A stretch of 46,276 bases of DNA. It comes from Mycobacterium sp. (GTDB lineage: Bacteria; Actinomycetota; Actinomycetes; Mycobacteriales; Mycobacteriaceae). Below, piece after piece: positions 6,907-17,488 of the stretch (position 1 is its first letter; every line of letters starts with the position of its first letter). Both the position numbers and the translations under genes were made by a program. The notes under the pieces are model-generated. The model was given only the letters and a program-made list of their open reading frames with translations. It made no database searches and was not told the origin of the DNA. The stretch lies in the NCBI GenBank assembly GCA_020438845.1, contig JAGQTV010000026.1, forward strand, positions 1 to 46,276, written 5' to 3'.

Positions 6907-7391
6907 CCGTGGGCGTCACCTTCCGCCCGACCGCAGATCTCGTTGACGACATCGGGCCCGATGTGCGCAGTTGCGACGTCCAGTTCCGCCAGTTCGGGGG
7001 CCGGGCACAGTTCGCCGGGCCGATCGTCACGGTGCGCTGCTTCCAGGACAACGCGCTGCTGAAGTCAATCCTGTCCGAGCCCGGGGAAGGCCGCGTCCTG
7101 GTCATCGACGGCGACGCTTCCCTGCACACCGCATTGGTGGGTGACGTTATCGCCGAGTTAGGCCGTTCCAACGGCTGGTCCGGTCTGATCGTGCACGGCG
7201 CGATACGCGATGCGGCGACGCTGTCCACCCTCGGCATCGGTATCAAGGCTCTCGGGACCAACCCGCGCAAGAGCACCAAGACCGGCGCAGGCGATCGCGA
7301 TGTGGTGCTGCACATCGGCGGCGTCGATTTTATTCCGGGCGAAATCGCCTACAGCGACGACGACGGAATCGTGGTAGTCCCGGCCAGTTGA
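6903..7391 (+). CDS. rraA: RraA family protein (formerly annotated MenG)
   Basis: A 162-residue member of the RraA family. E. coli RraA inhibits RNase E; many family members are instead aldolase-like 4-hydroxy-4-methyl-2-oxoglutarate enzymes, and the old name MenG is misleading. Characteristic pieces are [13 protein letters not shown] near the start, [24 protein letters not shown] (shortened here: key residues Gly-Asp, Asn-Gly-Trp, Gly-Ala-Ile-Arg-Asp around residues 80-103) and [11 protein letters not shown] at the end. The length is normal. TTG 6903 overlaps the hns stop codon (TTGA); GTG 6909 is an alternative. The order hns-rraA matches Rv3852-Rv3853. Whether it controls RNase E in this organism is not shown by sequence. 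Confidence 0.92.
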   Translation: MTVGVTFRPTADLVDDIGPDVRSCDVQFRQFGGRAQFAGPIVTVRCFQDNALLKSILSEPGEGRVLVIDGDASLHTALVGDVIAELGRSNGWSGLIVHGAIRDAATLSTLGIGIKALGTNPRKSTKTGAGDRDVVLHIGGVDFIPGEIAYSDDDGIVVVPAS

Positions 7392-7441
7392 GCAACCGCC
7401 CCCGTTGGACGGTGCCGGAACCTCCCGCCTAGTCTGTGCCC

Positions 7442-10063
7442 ATGCCCGAGCAGTACCCGCCGGCAAGGCCTGCCCTTGCCAGGATGGCCCTGTTCTGCCT
7501 GCTGGCCGGGGTTCTGACCGCGGCTCTGCTATTCCCTGTCGTCGCCGGCTTGGGCCTGGCGAGTAACCAAGCCTCGGAGTCGGTCACCCAGGGGTCGGCC
7601 AACGTCGTCGACGGGGAAATCCCGGCGGTGTCGACGATGGTCGACGCTGCGGGCAATCCGATTGCCTGGCTTTATGTGCAACGGCGGTTCGTAGTGCCGT
7701 CGGATCGCATCGCCGACACCATGAAGTTGGCCATCGTCTCGATAGAGGACAAACGCTTCGCCGCCCACAACGGCGTCGACGTGCAGGGCACTCTGACCGG
7801 TTTGGCAGGCTTCCTCAGGGGTGGCAGCGATACCCGTGGCGGGTCCACCATTGAGCAGCAGTACATCAAGAACTTCAACCTCCTGGTGAACGCCGAGACC
7901 GACGCCGAACGCCAGGCTGCCGTAGAGATCACGCCCACCCGGAAGTTACGGGAGATTCGGATGGCGTTGGCACTGGACAAGTCGCTGACCAAACCCGAAA
8001 TCCTCACCCGCTACCTGAACCTGGTGCCGTTCGGCAACGGCGCCTACGGGATTCAGGACGCGGCCAAGACCTATTTCGGAATCGACGCCGCTCAGCTCAA
8101 CTGGCAACAATCTGCGCTACTGGCCGGCATGGTGCAGTCGACCAGCGCGCTGAATCCATACACCAACCCGAAGGGCGCACTCGAACGCCGCAATCTGGTG
8201 CTGGACACCATGATCGAGAACCTGCCGCAGTACTCCGACGAGCTACGGGAGGCCCGGGAGCAACCGCTGGGAGTTCTGCCGCACCCGAATTCGCTGCCGC
8301 AGGGCTGCATAGCCGCCGGCGACCGCGCGTTCTTCTGTGAGTATGCGCTGGACTACCTGGCCAAGGCGGGCATCAGCAAGCAGGATGTCGCCCGCCACGG
8401 ATATCTGATCAAAACCACGCTCGATCCCAACGTCCAGAACCACGTCAAGGAGGCCATCAACACCGTCGCCAGTCCCACGCTCGACAGCGTCTCCAGCGTG
8501 ATGACCGTGATCCGGCCCGGGAAGGACGCACACCGGGTTCTGGCAATGGGCGACAACCGCAGTTATGGGCTCAAACTGGAGGCCGGCCAGACCGTTCAGC
8601 CCCAGCCCTTCACCCTCGTCGGTGACGGCGCCGGTTCGATCTTCAAGATCTTCACCAGCGCTGCGGCACTGGAGATGGGCATGGGCATCAATACGATGCT
8701 CGACGTTCCCCCTACCTTCCAGGCCACCGGCCTGGGCGAAAGCAACACCCCCGGTTGTCCGCCGAAGACGTGGTGCGTGAAGAACGCCGGCGGATACCGC
8801 AGCCCGTTGAGCATGACCGACGCTCTGGCCTTGTCGCCGAATACCGCCTTCGCGAAGCTGATTCAGCAGGTCGGCGTCGGGCGCACCGTAGACGTCGCTG
8901 TCCGACTGGGACTGCGCTCTTACGCCGAGCCCGGCTCCGCGAAGTCCTACGAACCGAAGAGCGACGAAAGCCTCGCCGACTACATCAAGCGCCAGAACAT
9001 CGGCTCCTTCACCCTCGGGCCGTTCCAGACCAACCCGGTGGAGTTGTCCAACGTCGCTGCCACGCTGGCCTCCGGTGGCATGTGGTGTCCGCCGTCACCC
9101 ATCGACAAGGTGCTCGACCGGCACGGCAAAGAGATCTCACTTTCCACCGCCAGTTGCGAACAGGCAGTCCCGGAAGGCCTGGCCAACAGCCTGAGCAACG
9201 CATTGTCCAAGGACACCACCATGGGTACCGCTGCAGCCGCTGCCGGCTCGGTGGGTTGGGGGCTGCCGATGTCCGGTAAAACCGGCACCACCGAGTCCCA
9301 CCGGTCCTCCGGCTTCCTGGGGTACACCAACCAGCTGGCCGCGGCCAGCTACGTCTTCGACGACTCTCCCAAGCCGGGAGCGCTGTGCGCCTTCCCGCTG
9401 CGGAAGTGCGGCGGCGCAGGCAATCTGTACGGCGGAACGTCGCCCGCTCAGACGTGGTTCTTGGCCATGAACCCGATTGCCACCAGCTTCGGGCCGGTGA
9501 CGATGCCTCCCACCGATCCCCGCTATGTCAACGGCGCCCCCGGCGTCGCCGTGCCACCCGTAACTGGCCTCAACCTCGATGCGGCCAAGAAACGCGTCCG
9601 GGATGCCGGATTCCTGGTTGCCGACGTGCCTACGCCGGTGTTCAGCCTGGCGTCGAAGGACTCCGTGGTGGGGACCACCCCTTCGGGTCAGGTTCTGCCG
9701 GGTTCGATCATCACCATCAACACCAGCAACGGCATTGCGCCTCCAGCTCCGCCGCCGGTGTACCAGGCTCCCCGTCCGCGCTACGACCCCGGCTATGACA
9801 GCAATTACGACAACGAGATTCCGCCGCCGCCCCCTGAGATGGCCCCCCCGCCCGAAGGGGTAACCGTAATCGAAATTCCGGGCCTGCCGCCGATCACCAT
9901 CCCGGCCATGCCCGGGCCACCGCCCCCACCGCCGCCTGCTCCGGAACCCCCGCCACCTCCCGCTCCGGAACCCCCTCCACCGCCGGCTTGGGAGCCACCG
10001 CCACCGCCGCCGGCCTTCGAGCCGCCACCGCCACCACCTGGTGACGTCCCACCGCCGCCGTAG
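7442..10063 (+). CDS. ponA2: bifunctional class A penicillin-binding protein, PonA2-type, with PASTA domain
   Basis: Polymerises and cross-links peptidoglycan at the outer face of the membrane. The 873 residues run in this order: one N-terminal membrane segment (about 14-42); GT51 transglycosylase with catalytic Glu102 in SIEDKRFAAHNG and GGSTIEQQ near 133-140; transpeptidase with Ser399-x-x-Lys402 (SIFK), SPN at 465-467 and KTG at 613-615; one PASTA repeat (about 702-763); and a tail of over 100 residues, mostly proline. It closely resembles M. tuberculosis PonA2 (Rv3682) as I recall it, but the location after rraA is unlike that locus, so it may be a PonA2 paralogue. ATG 7442 has only a weak ribosome site. 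The next gene begins 10 bases downstream. Confidence 0.92.
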   Translation: MPEQYPPARPALARMALFCLLAGVLTAALLFPVVAGLGLASNQASESVTQGSANVVDGEIPAVSTMVDAAGNPIAWLYVQRRFVVPSDRIADTMKLAIVSIEDKRFAAHNGVDVQGTLTGLAGFLRGGSDTRGGSTIEQQYIKNFNLLVNAETDAERQAAVEITPTRKLREIRMALALDKSLTKPEILTRYLNLVPFGNGAYGIQDAAKTYFGIDAAQLNWQQSALLAGMVQSTSALNPYTNPKGALERRNLVLDTMIENLPQYSDELREAREQPLGVLPHPNSLPQGCIAAGDRAFFCEYALDYLAKAGISKQDVARHGYLIKTTLDPNVQNHVKEAINTVASPTLDSVSSVMTVIRPGKDAHRVLAMGDNRSYGLKLEAGQTVQPQPFTLVGDGAGSIFKIFTSAAALEMGMGINTMLDVPPTFQATGLGESNTPGCPPKTWCVKNAGGYRSPLSMTDALALSPNTAFAKLIQQVGVGRTVDVAVRLGLRSYAEPGSAKSYEPKSDESLADYIKRQNIGSFTLGPFQTNPVELSNVAATLASGGMWCPPSPIDKVLDRHGKEISLSTASCEQAVPEGLANSLSNALSKDTTMGTAAAAAGSVGWGLPMSGKTGTTESHRSSGFLGYTNQLAAASYVFDDSPKPGALCAFPLRKCGGAGNLYGGTSPAQTWFLAMNPIATSFGPVTMPPTDPRYVNGAPGVAVPPVTGLNLDAAKKRVRDAGFLVADVPTPVFSLASKDSVVGTTPSGQVLPGSIITINTSNGIAPPAPPPVYQAPRPRYDPGYDSNYDNEIPPPPPEMAPPPEGVTVIEIPGLPPITIPAMPGPPPPPPPAPEPPPPPAPEPPPPPAWEPPPPPPAFEPPPPPPGDVPPPP

Positions 10064-10072
10064 GTCTGCACG

Positions 10073-10930
10073 ATGCGCTTCGCGTTCAAGACGTCACCCC
10101 AGAACACGACCTGGGCCGACATGTTGTCGGTCTGGCGGACCGCAGACGACATCGAGGTATTCGATTCGGGCTGGACCTTTGACCACTTCTACCCGATCTT
10201 CGCCGACCACACCGGTCCGTGCCTGGAGGGCTGGACTACGCTCACCGCGCTGGCCCAAGCAACCAGTCGGCTACGCCTGGGGACCCTGGTCACGGGTATC
10301 CACTATCGGCATCCCGCCGTGTTGGCCAACATGGCTTCCGCGCTGGACATCATCTCCGGCGGGCGTTTGGAACTGGGAATCGGAGCGGGCTGGAACCAGG
10401 AGGAGTCCGGCGCCTACGGCATCGAACTGGGCGGCCTCAAGGAGCGCTTTGACCGATTCGAGGAGGCGTGCCAGGTACTCATCGGCCTCCTGTGCCAGGA
10501 GACAACCGACTTCGATGGCCGCTTTTACCAACTCCGGGCCGCCCGCAACGAACCCAAGGGGCCACAACAGCCCCATCCGCCGATCTGTATCGGTGGCAAC
10601 GGTGAAAAGCGCACGTTGCGGATTGCCGCGCAATACGCCCAACACTGGAACTTCCCCGGCGGTACGCCGCAGGAGTTCGCCCGCAAACGCGACGTGCTGA
10701 AGAAACATTGCGCCGAGGTGGGACGCAACCCGAAAGAAATTCTGCTGTCCGCCCACATTCAGCTCTCCCCTGAACGCGGCCACCGCGGCGTCATCGAAGA
10801 CAGCATCGCACTCGGGGCCGAGGGCCTGGACCTCGCGATCGTCTATCTACCGGTGCCCCATGACGCCTCGGTGATCGAACCGCTGGCCGAGGCGATACGC
10901 GATTCGGGATTATGGCGGTCGGCGACCTGA
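10073..10930 (+). CDS. LLM-class F420-dependent oxidoreductase
   Basis: A 285-residue luciferase-like (TIM barrel) protein of the kind that uses coenzyme F420 in mycobacteria. Visible family features: FDHFYPIFAD near residue 36; TALAQATSRLRLGTLVTG near 56-73; the HP after the active-site strand (HYRHPAVLANMA); SGGRLELGIGAGW near 96-108; and PPICIGGNGEKRTLRIAAQYA, whose key GGxGEK part binds the cofactor phosphate in this family. The substrate cannot be predicted. It begins 10 bases after the penicillin-binding protein gene and probably shares its transcript. It converges on the small gene ending at 10941. Confidence 0.9.
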   Translation: MRFAFKTSPQNTTWADMLSVWRTADDIEVFDSGWTFDHFYPIFADHTGPCLEGWTTLTALAQATSRLRLGTLVTGIHYRHPAVLANMASALDIISGGRLELGIGAGWNQEESGAYGIELGGLKERFDRFEEACQVLIGLLCQETTDFDGRFYQLRAARNEPKGPQQPHPPICIGGNGEKRTLRIAAQYAQHWNFPGGTPQEFARKRDVLKKHCAEVGRNPKEILLSAHIQLSPERGHRGVIEDSIALGAEGLDLAIVYLPVPHDASVIEPLAEAIRDSGLWRSAT

Positions 10931-10940
10931 TCGACGCCGA

Positions 10941-11084
10941 TCAGATGCCGTACTGCACCAACTCGTCCGGGGTGACGAGACGTTCTTGTTTAGCGGGAAA
11001 TTCTCGGCTCTTGACGGGGTGCCGCAGCAACGACCACGCGATGCGCCCGACTCGAGATCGCATAACCGGGATGTGTGAGTTCAC
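10941..11084 (-). CDS. small basic protein, 47 aa, downstream of gltD
   Basis: From GTG 11084, preceded by an AGGAG site at 8 bases, a 47-codon frame ends in TGA at 10941-10943. The product has a basic N-terminus, a short hydrophobic patch (IAWSLL), then RHPVKSREFPAKQE and an acidic/polar end (PDELVQYGI). It sits where M. tuberculosis has the short gene Rv3857c, between Rv3856c and gltD, and may be its counterpart, but I cannot confirm similarity. The gltD terminator lies upstream, and a promoter-like TTGCTC-17-TAGGGT overlaps it, so separate transcription is likely. Function unknown. Confidence 0.62.
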   Translation of the reverse strand: MNSHIPVMRSRVGRIAWSLLRHPVKSREFPAKQERLVTPDELVQYGI

Positions 11085-11230
11085 GAGGATCGCTCCTGTG
11101 GTGGATATCGTCCAGCAACCGCATTCGACCCTACCGCAAGGCCGCTACCTGAGCAATTAGACCAGGTAGCGGCCGCTAGCGACGGGAGACACGCCGAAGT
11201 GCCGCGTTTCGAATAGCTGCGTCGCCGGCT
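11085..11230. other. gltD to small-gene intergenic region
   Basis: Contains the gltD terminator hairpin (11140-11174) and, overlapping it on the minus strand, a promoter-like pair for the 47-residue gene: -35 TTGCTC complementary to 11151-11156, -10 TAGGGT complementary to 11128-11133, spacing 17. Confidence 0.45.
11140..11174 (-). terminator. gltBD terminator hairpin
   Basis: GGCCGCTACCTG (11140-11151) and CAGGTAGCGGCC (11163-11174) form a perfect 12-bp stem with an 11-base loop, 57 bases after the gltD stop codon. There is no long U run on the minus strand after it. Confidence 0.75.
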
Positions 11231-12689
<1,459 letters not shown>

Positions 12690-12697
<8 letters not shown>

Positions 12698-15600
12698 GGG
12701 ACGCCGCCATGATCGCCTCGTCAACATCCTCGCCGGCGCGCTCGGCTTCGGCGATCGCCGCCAGAACACGGCGGTAGTCGCGCGGCATCACCTTCACGAA
12801 ATCCCCTGCCTGCCGTGGCCAGTCGGCGAGAACGCGCTGGGCCACCGCCGAATCGGTAGCGTCGCGATGACCGACCAGCATGTCGTGCAACCATTCGACG
12901 TCGGTGTCGTCGAGTTCTTCGAGATCGACCATCTCTGAATTGAGGTTCTCACCGAATCGCCGCTCCGGGTCGTAGACGTAGGCGATGCCGCCGGACATGC
13001 CCGCGGCGAAGTTGCGTCCGGTGGACCCGAGGATTACCACCCTGCCACCGGTCATGTACTCGCAGCCGTGGTCTCCCACACCCTCGACAACCGCGTGTGC
13101 GCCGGAGTTCCGGACTGCGAAACGCTCGCCGACCCGACCACGGATGAACGCCTGGCCTGCGGTGGCACCGAACAAGATCACGTTGCCGCCGATGATGTTG
13201 TCCTCGGCCACATAGCCTTCGGGAGCATCGTCCGAAGGCCGCAGCACGATCCTGCCACCAGACAGCCCCTTCCCGACGTAGTCGTTAGCGTCGCCGTAAA
13301 CGCGAAGCGTGATGCCGCGTGGGATGAACGCTCCGAAGCTGTTGCCTGCCGATCCGTCGAACGTGACGTCGATGGTGCCGTCCGGCAGACCATCGCCACC
13401 GTAGGCTTTCGTCACCTCATGGCCGAGCATGGTGCCGACCGTCCGGTTGGTGTTGGAGATCTGCATCGAGAACCGCACCGGAGTACCGGAATCCAACGCC
13501 TCCCGGCACCGCGCGATCAACTCCTGGTCCAGCGCCTTGTCCAAGCCGTGGTCTTGCACTGAGCTGCAGTAACGATCCTGGTTCATGAAGGCCGATTCGA
13601 CTTCGTGCAGAACCGGCGTCAGATCCAGTTTGCGAGCCTTCCAGTGCGCGGCGGCTTTCGCGGTGTCGAGCGCACCCACCTGCCCCACCATCTCGTTGAC
13701 GGTGCGGAAGCCCAGCCTGGCCATCAGTTCGCGGACCTCTTCGGCGATGAACATGAAGAAGTTCTCCACGAATTCCGGTGTACCGGTGAATCTTTCGCGC
13801 AGCGTCGGGTTCTGAGTGGCCACCCCGACCGGGCAGGTGTCCAGGTGACAGACCCGCATCATGATGCAACCCGATACCACCAGGGGCGCCGTGGCGAAGC
13901 CGAACTCTTCAGCGCCGAGCAAGGCCGCGATCACCACGTCGCGGCCCGTCTTGAGTTGGCCATCGACTTGTACGACGATGCGGTCGCGAAGCCCGTTGAG
14001 CAACAACGTCTGCTGCGTCTCGGCCAGACCGAGCTCCCAGGGCGCGCCGGCATGTTTCAGTGAAGTCAGCGGCGAAGCACCCGTGCCGCCGTCGTGGCCG
14101 GAGATCAGCACCACGTCGGCGTGCGCTTTGGAGACACCGGCCGCGACCGTACCAACACCGTTCTCGCTCACCAGCTTTACGTGGATGCGAGCCTGCGGGT
14201 TAGCGTTCTTCAGGTCGTAGATCAGCTGCGCCAGGTCTTCGATCGAGTAGATGTCATGGTGCGGTGGCGGGGAGATCAGCCCCACGCCGGGGGTGGAGTG
14301 CCGCACTTCGGCAACCCAGGGATAGACCTTATGGCCCGGAAGTTGACCGCCCTCACCGGGTTTGGCGCCTTGTGCCATCTTGATCTGGATATCGGTGCAG
14401 TTGGTCAGGTAGTGACTGGTGACGCCGAACCGACCGGAGGCTACCTGCTTGATCGCGCTGCGCCGCCAATCGCCGTTGGAGTCCGGTTCGAAGCGGGTGA
14501 CCGCCTCGCCACCTTCGCCCGAGTTCGACCGTGCGCCAAGCCTGTTCATCGCGATCGCCAGGGTCTCATGGGCCTCGGCGGAGATCGAGCCGTAGCTCAT
14601 CGCACCGGTTGAGAACCGTTTGACGATCTCGCCGGCCGGCTCGACCTCGTCGATCGGAACCGGCTGGCGCAGTCCCTCCTTGAATTTCAGCAGGCCGCGC
14701 AGCGAGGCGATCCGCTCGCTCTGGTCGTCGACCAGCCGGGTGTACTCCTTGAATACGTCGTACTGCCCAGTGCGGGTGGAGTGCTGAAGCTTGAACACGG
14801 TGTCAGGGTTGAACAGGTGGTATTCACCCTCCCGACGCCACTGATATTCCCCGCCGACCTCCAGTTCGCGGTGTGCGCGCTCGTCGGGCCGGTCGAGATA
14901 GGCCAGTTGGTGCCGAGCGGCGACGTCGGCGGCGATGTCGTCGAGGTCGATCCCGCCCACCGGACAAGTCAAACCGGTGAAGTACTCGTCGAGCACTCCC
15001 TGGGAGATGCCGATGGCCTGAAACAGTTGAGCGCCGGTATAGGAGGCGACGGTGGAGATGCCCATCTTCGACATCACCTTCAACACACCCTTGCCGGCTG
15101 CCTTGATGTAATTCTGCAGGGCCTTCTCACGGTCGATTCCGGTGATCATCTCCCGGTCGATCATGTCGCTGATCGACTCGAAGGCCATGTAGGGGTTGAC
15201 GGCACCGGCGCCGAACCCGATCAGCATCGCCATGTGGTGCACCTCGCGGGCGTCACCGGACTCGACCACCAGACCGGTGTGGGTACGAGTGCGCTCCCGG
15301 ACCAGATGGTGATGCACGGCGGACAGCGTCAGCAGCGACGGTATGGGCGCCATGGTCGCGTTGGACTCCCGATCCGACAGGATGAGGATTCGTGCTCCGC
15401 CAGCGATCGCCTTCGAGGCGGCGGCCCTGATGTCGTCGAGGGCACGACGCAGGCCGGCACCTCCCTTGGCTACCGGGTACAGGCAGCGGATGACCGCCGA
15501 GCGCATGCCATGCCGATCCCCGTGGACCTCGTCCTCGGGGTCAAGGTTGACCAGCTTCGCCAACTCGTGATTGCGCAGGATCGGTTGCGGAAGCAGAATC

Positions 15601-17276
15601 TGATGGCAGGACTCGGCGGTGGGATTCAGCAGGTCGCGCTCCGGGCCAAGGGTGGCCGACAGGCTAGTCACCACTTCTTCTCGGATGGCGTCCAGCGGCG
15701 GGTTGGTCACCTGGGCAAACAACTGCTGGAAGTAGTCGTACAGCATCCGCGGCCGGGCGGAGAGCACCGCGATCGGGGTATCGGTGCCCATCGAGCCGAG
15801 CGCTTCCAAACCGCTGCGGGCCATCGGCGCCACCAGCAGGTTGAGTTCCTCGTAGGTGTATCCGAAGGCCTGTTGACGCGCCACCACACGGTGGTGCGGC
15901 ATCCTGATGTAGGGACCCTGTGGCAGGTCATCGAGGTGGAACTGTTCGGATGCCAGCCAGTCCGCGTAGGGGTTCTCCGCAGCCAGTTCGGCCTTGATCT
16001 CCTCGTCGGAGATGATGCGGCCCTGGGCGGTGTCCACCAAGAACATCCGGCCGGGCTGCAGGCGCAGGCGTTGCACCACCCGAGCCGGCTCGATGTTGAG
16101 CACACCGGCTTCGGACGCCATCACCACCAGGCCGTCGTCGGTCACCCAGATACGGGAGGGCCGCAGCCCGTTGCGGTCCAGCACCGCGCCCACGACCGTG
16201 CCGTCGGAGAAGCACACCGATGCCGGTCCATCCCACGGCTCCATCAACGCCGCGTGGTAGGCGTAGAAGGCCCGCCGGGCCGGGTCCATGTCCTCGTTGC
16301 GCTCCCAGGCCTCGGGAATCATCATCAGCACGGCGTGCGGCAGACTCCGCCCACCCAGGTGCAGCAGTTCGAGCACCTCGTCGAAGCGCGCGCTGTCCGA
16401 GGCGCCCGGAGTGCAGATCGGGAATACCTTCTCCACATCGGTGCCGAACACATCGGTGGCAATCATCGACTCGCGGGCACGCATCCAGTTTTCGTTGCCG
16501 GTGACGGTGTTGATCTCGCCGTTGTGGGCGATGCGTCGGAACGGGTGGGCCAACGGCCAGGACGGAAAGGTGTTGGTGGAGAAGCGGGAGTGCACGATCC
16601 CCAGCGCGCTCTCCATCCGCTCGTCCTGCAGATCGACGTAGAAGGCTTTCAGCTGCGGGGTGGTCAGCATGCCCTTATAGACGAAGGTCTTGCCGGACAG
16701 GCTCGGGAAGTAGACGGTCTCGCGACCGGGTCCATCCTGACCGGGTCCTTTGGTGCCCAATTCGTGCTCGGCACGCTTGCGGATCACATAGGCGCGCCGC
16801 TCGAGTTCCATGCCGGAGGCGCCGCCGATGAACAGCTGGCGGAAGGTCGGCATCGCGTCGCGTGCCAACGCCCCCAACGAGGATTCGTCGATGGGAACAT
16901 CGCGCCACCCGAGAACGGTCAGGCCCTCGGCCTCCACGATCTTCTCCACAGCCTCGCAGGCCTGAGCGGCATCGCGGGAAGACTGCGGCAGGAATGCCAT
17001 GCCGGTGGCATAGGAGCCTTCCTCGGGCAGGTCGAAGCCTTCCCGTTCGCTACAGACCGCACGCAGGAACTTGTCGGGGATTCCGATCATGATCCCCGCG
17101 CCGTCGCCACTGTTCGGCTCGGCGCCCGCGGCCCCGCGGTGCTCGAGGTTCAGCAGAGCGGTGATCGCGTGGTCGACGATCTCCCGGCTGCGCCGACCAT
17201 GGATATCGACAACCATGGCCACGCCGCACGCATCGTGCTCGTAGGCAGAGTTATAAAGCCCGACACTGCTGGTCAT
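12690..17276 (-). CDS. gltB: glutamate synthase large subunit GltB
   Basis: A 1528-residue large subunit of NADPH-glutamate synthase. Order: class II glutamine amidotransferase with the nucleophile Cys in [11 protein letters not shown] (about residue 16, exposed after removal of a short propeptide), a central domain, the FMN/Fe-S synthase barrel with [19 protein letters not shown] and a Cys cluster in [16 protein letters not shown] for the 3Fe-4S centre, then the C-terminal beta-helix ([35 protein letters not shown]). All expected parts are present without frameshift. ATG 17276 has an AGGTG site; the frame is open to 17294. gltD follows with an 8-base overlap. Upstream lies a promoter-like pair and a 14-base palindrome. 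Confidence 0.98.
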
Positions 17277-17409
17277 AAGCACCTGACCCTTCACAACATG
17301 TCACGCAGCGGCTCGACCCGTGGTTCGTAGCTGGGTGCTGCGCCCCGTCCGGGGTGCCTCCGTGCTTCAGTGAACGGTGGCCCTTCTGTGATCCTCACTC
17401 GGTAACAAA

Positions 17410-17454
17410 ACGATAGGCAGACATAGGCTGACATGCCAACTTAGGCCAGCCTAA
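17410..17454 (-). promoter_or_regulatory. putative gltB promoter with an upstream palindrome
   Basis: On the minus strand, TTGGCA (complement of 17434-17439) and TATCGT (complement of 17410-17415) are 18 bases apart. Directly upstream of the -35, TTAGGCCAGCCTAA (17441-17454) is a perfect 14-base palindrome with the TTAGGC/GCCTAA half-sites of DtxR/IdeR-type iron boxes, though as a full 19-base box it fits only partly. Either an iron regulator or another dimeric regulator could bind; unproven. Confidence 0.45.
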
Positions 17455-17488
17455 TGGATAAGGCCGTTCCGCGCGCCGCGGAGCGGAG

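Noticed and set aside
14781-17330. 849-codon open frame antisense to gltB
   Set aside because: gltB on the other strand is unmistakable over its full length; the antisense frame has no recognisable domain and is the usual shadow of a high-GC gene.
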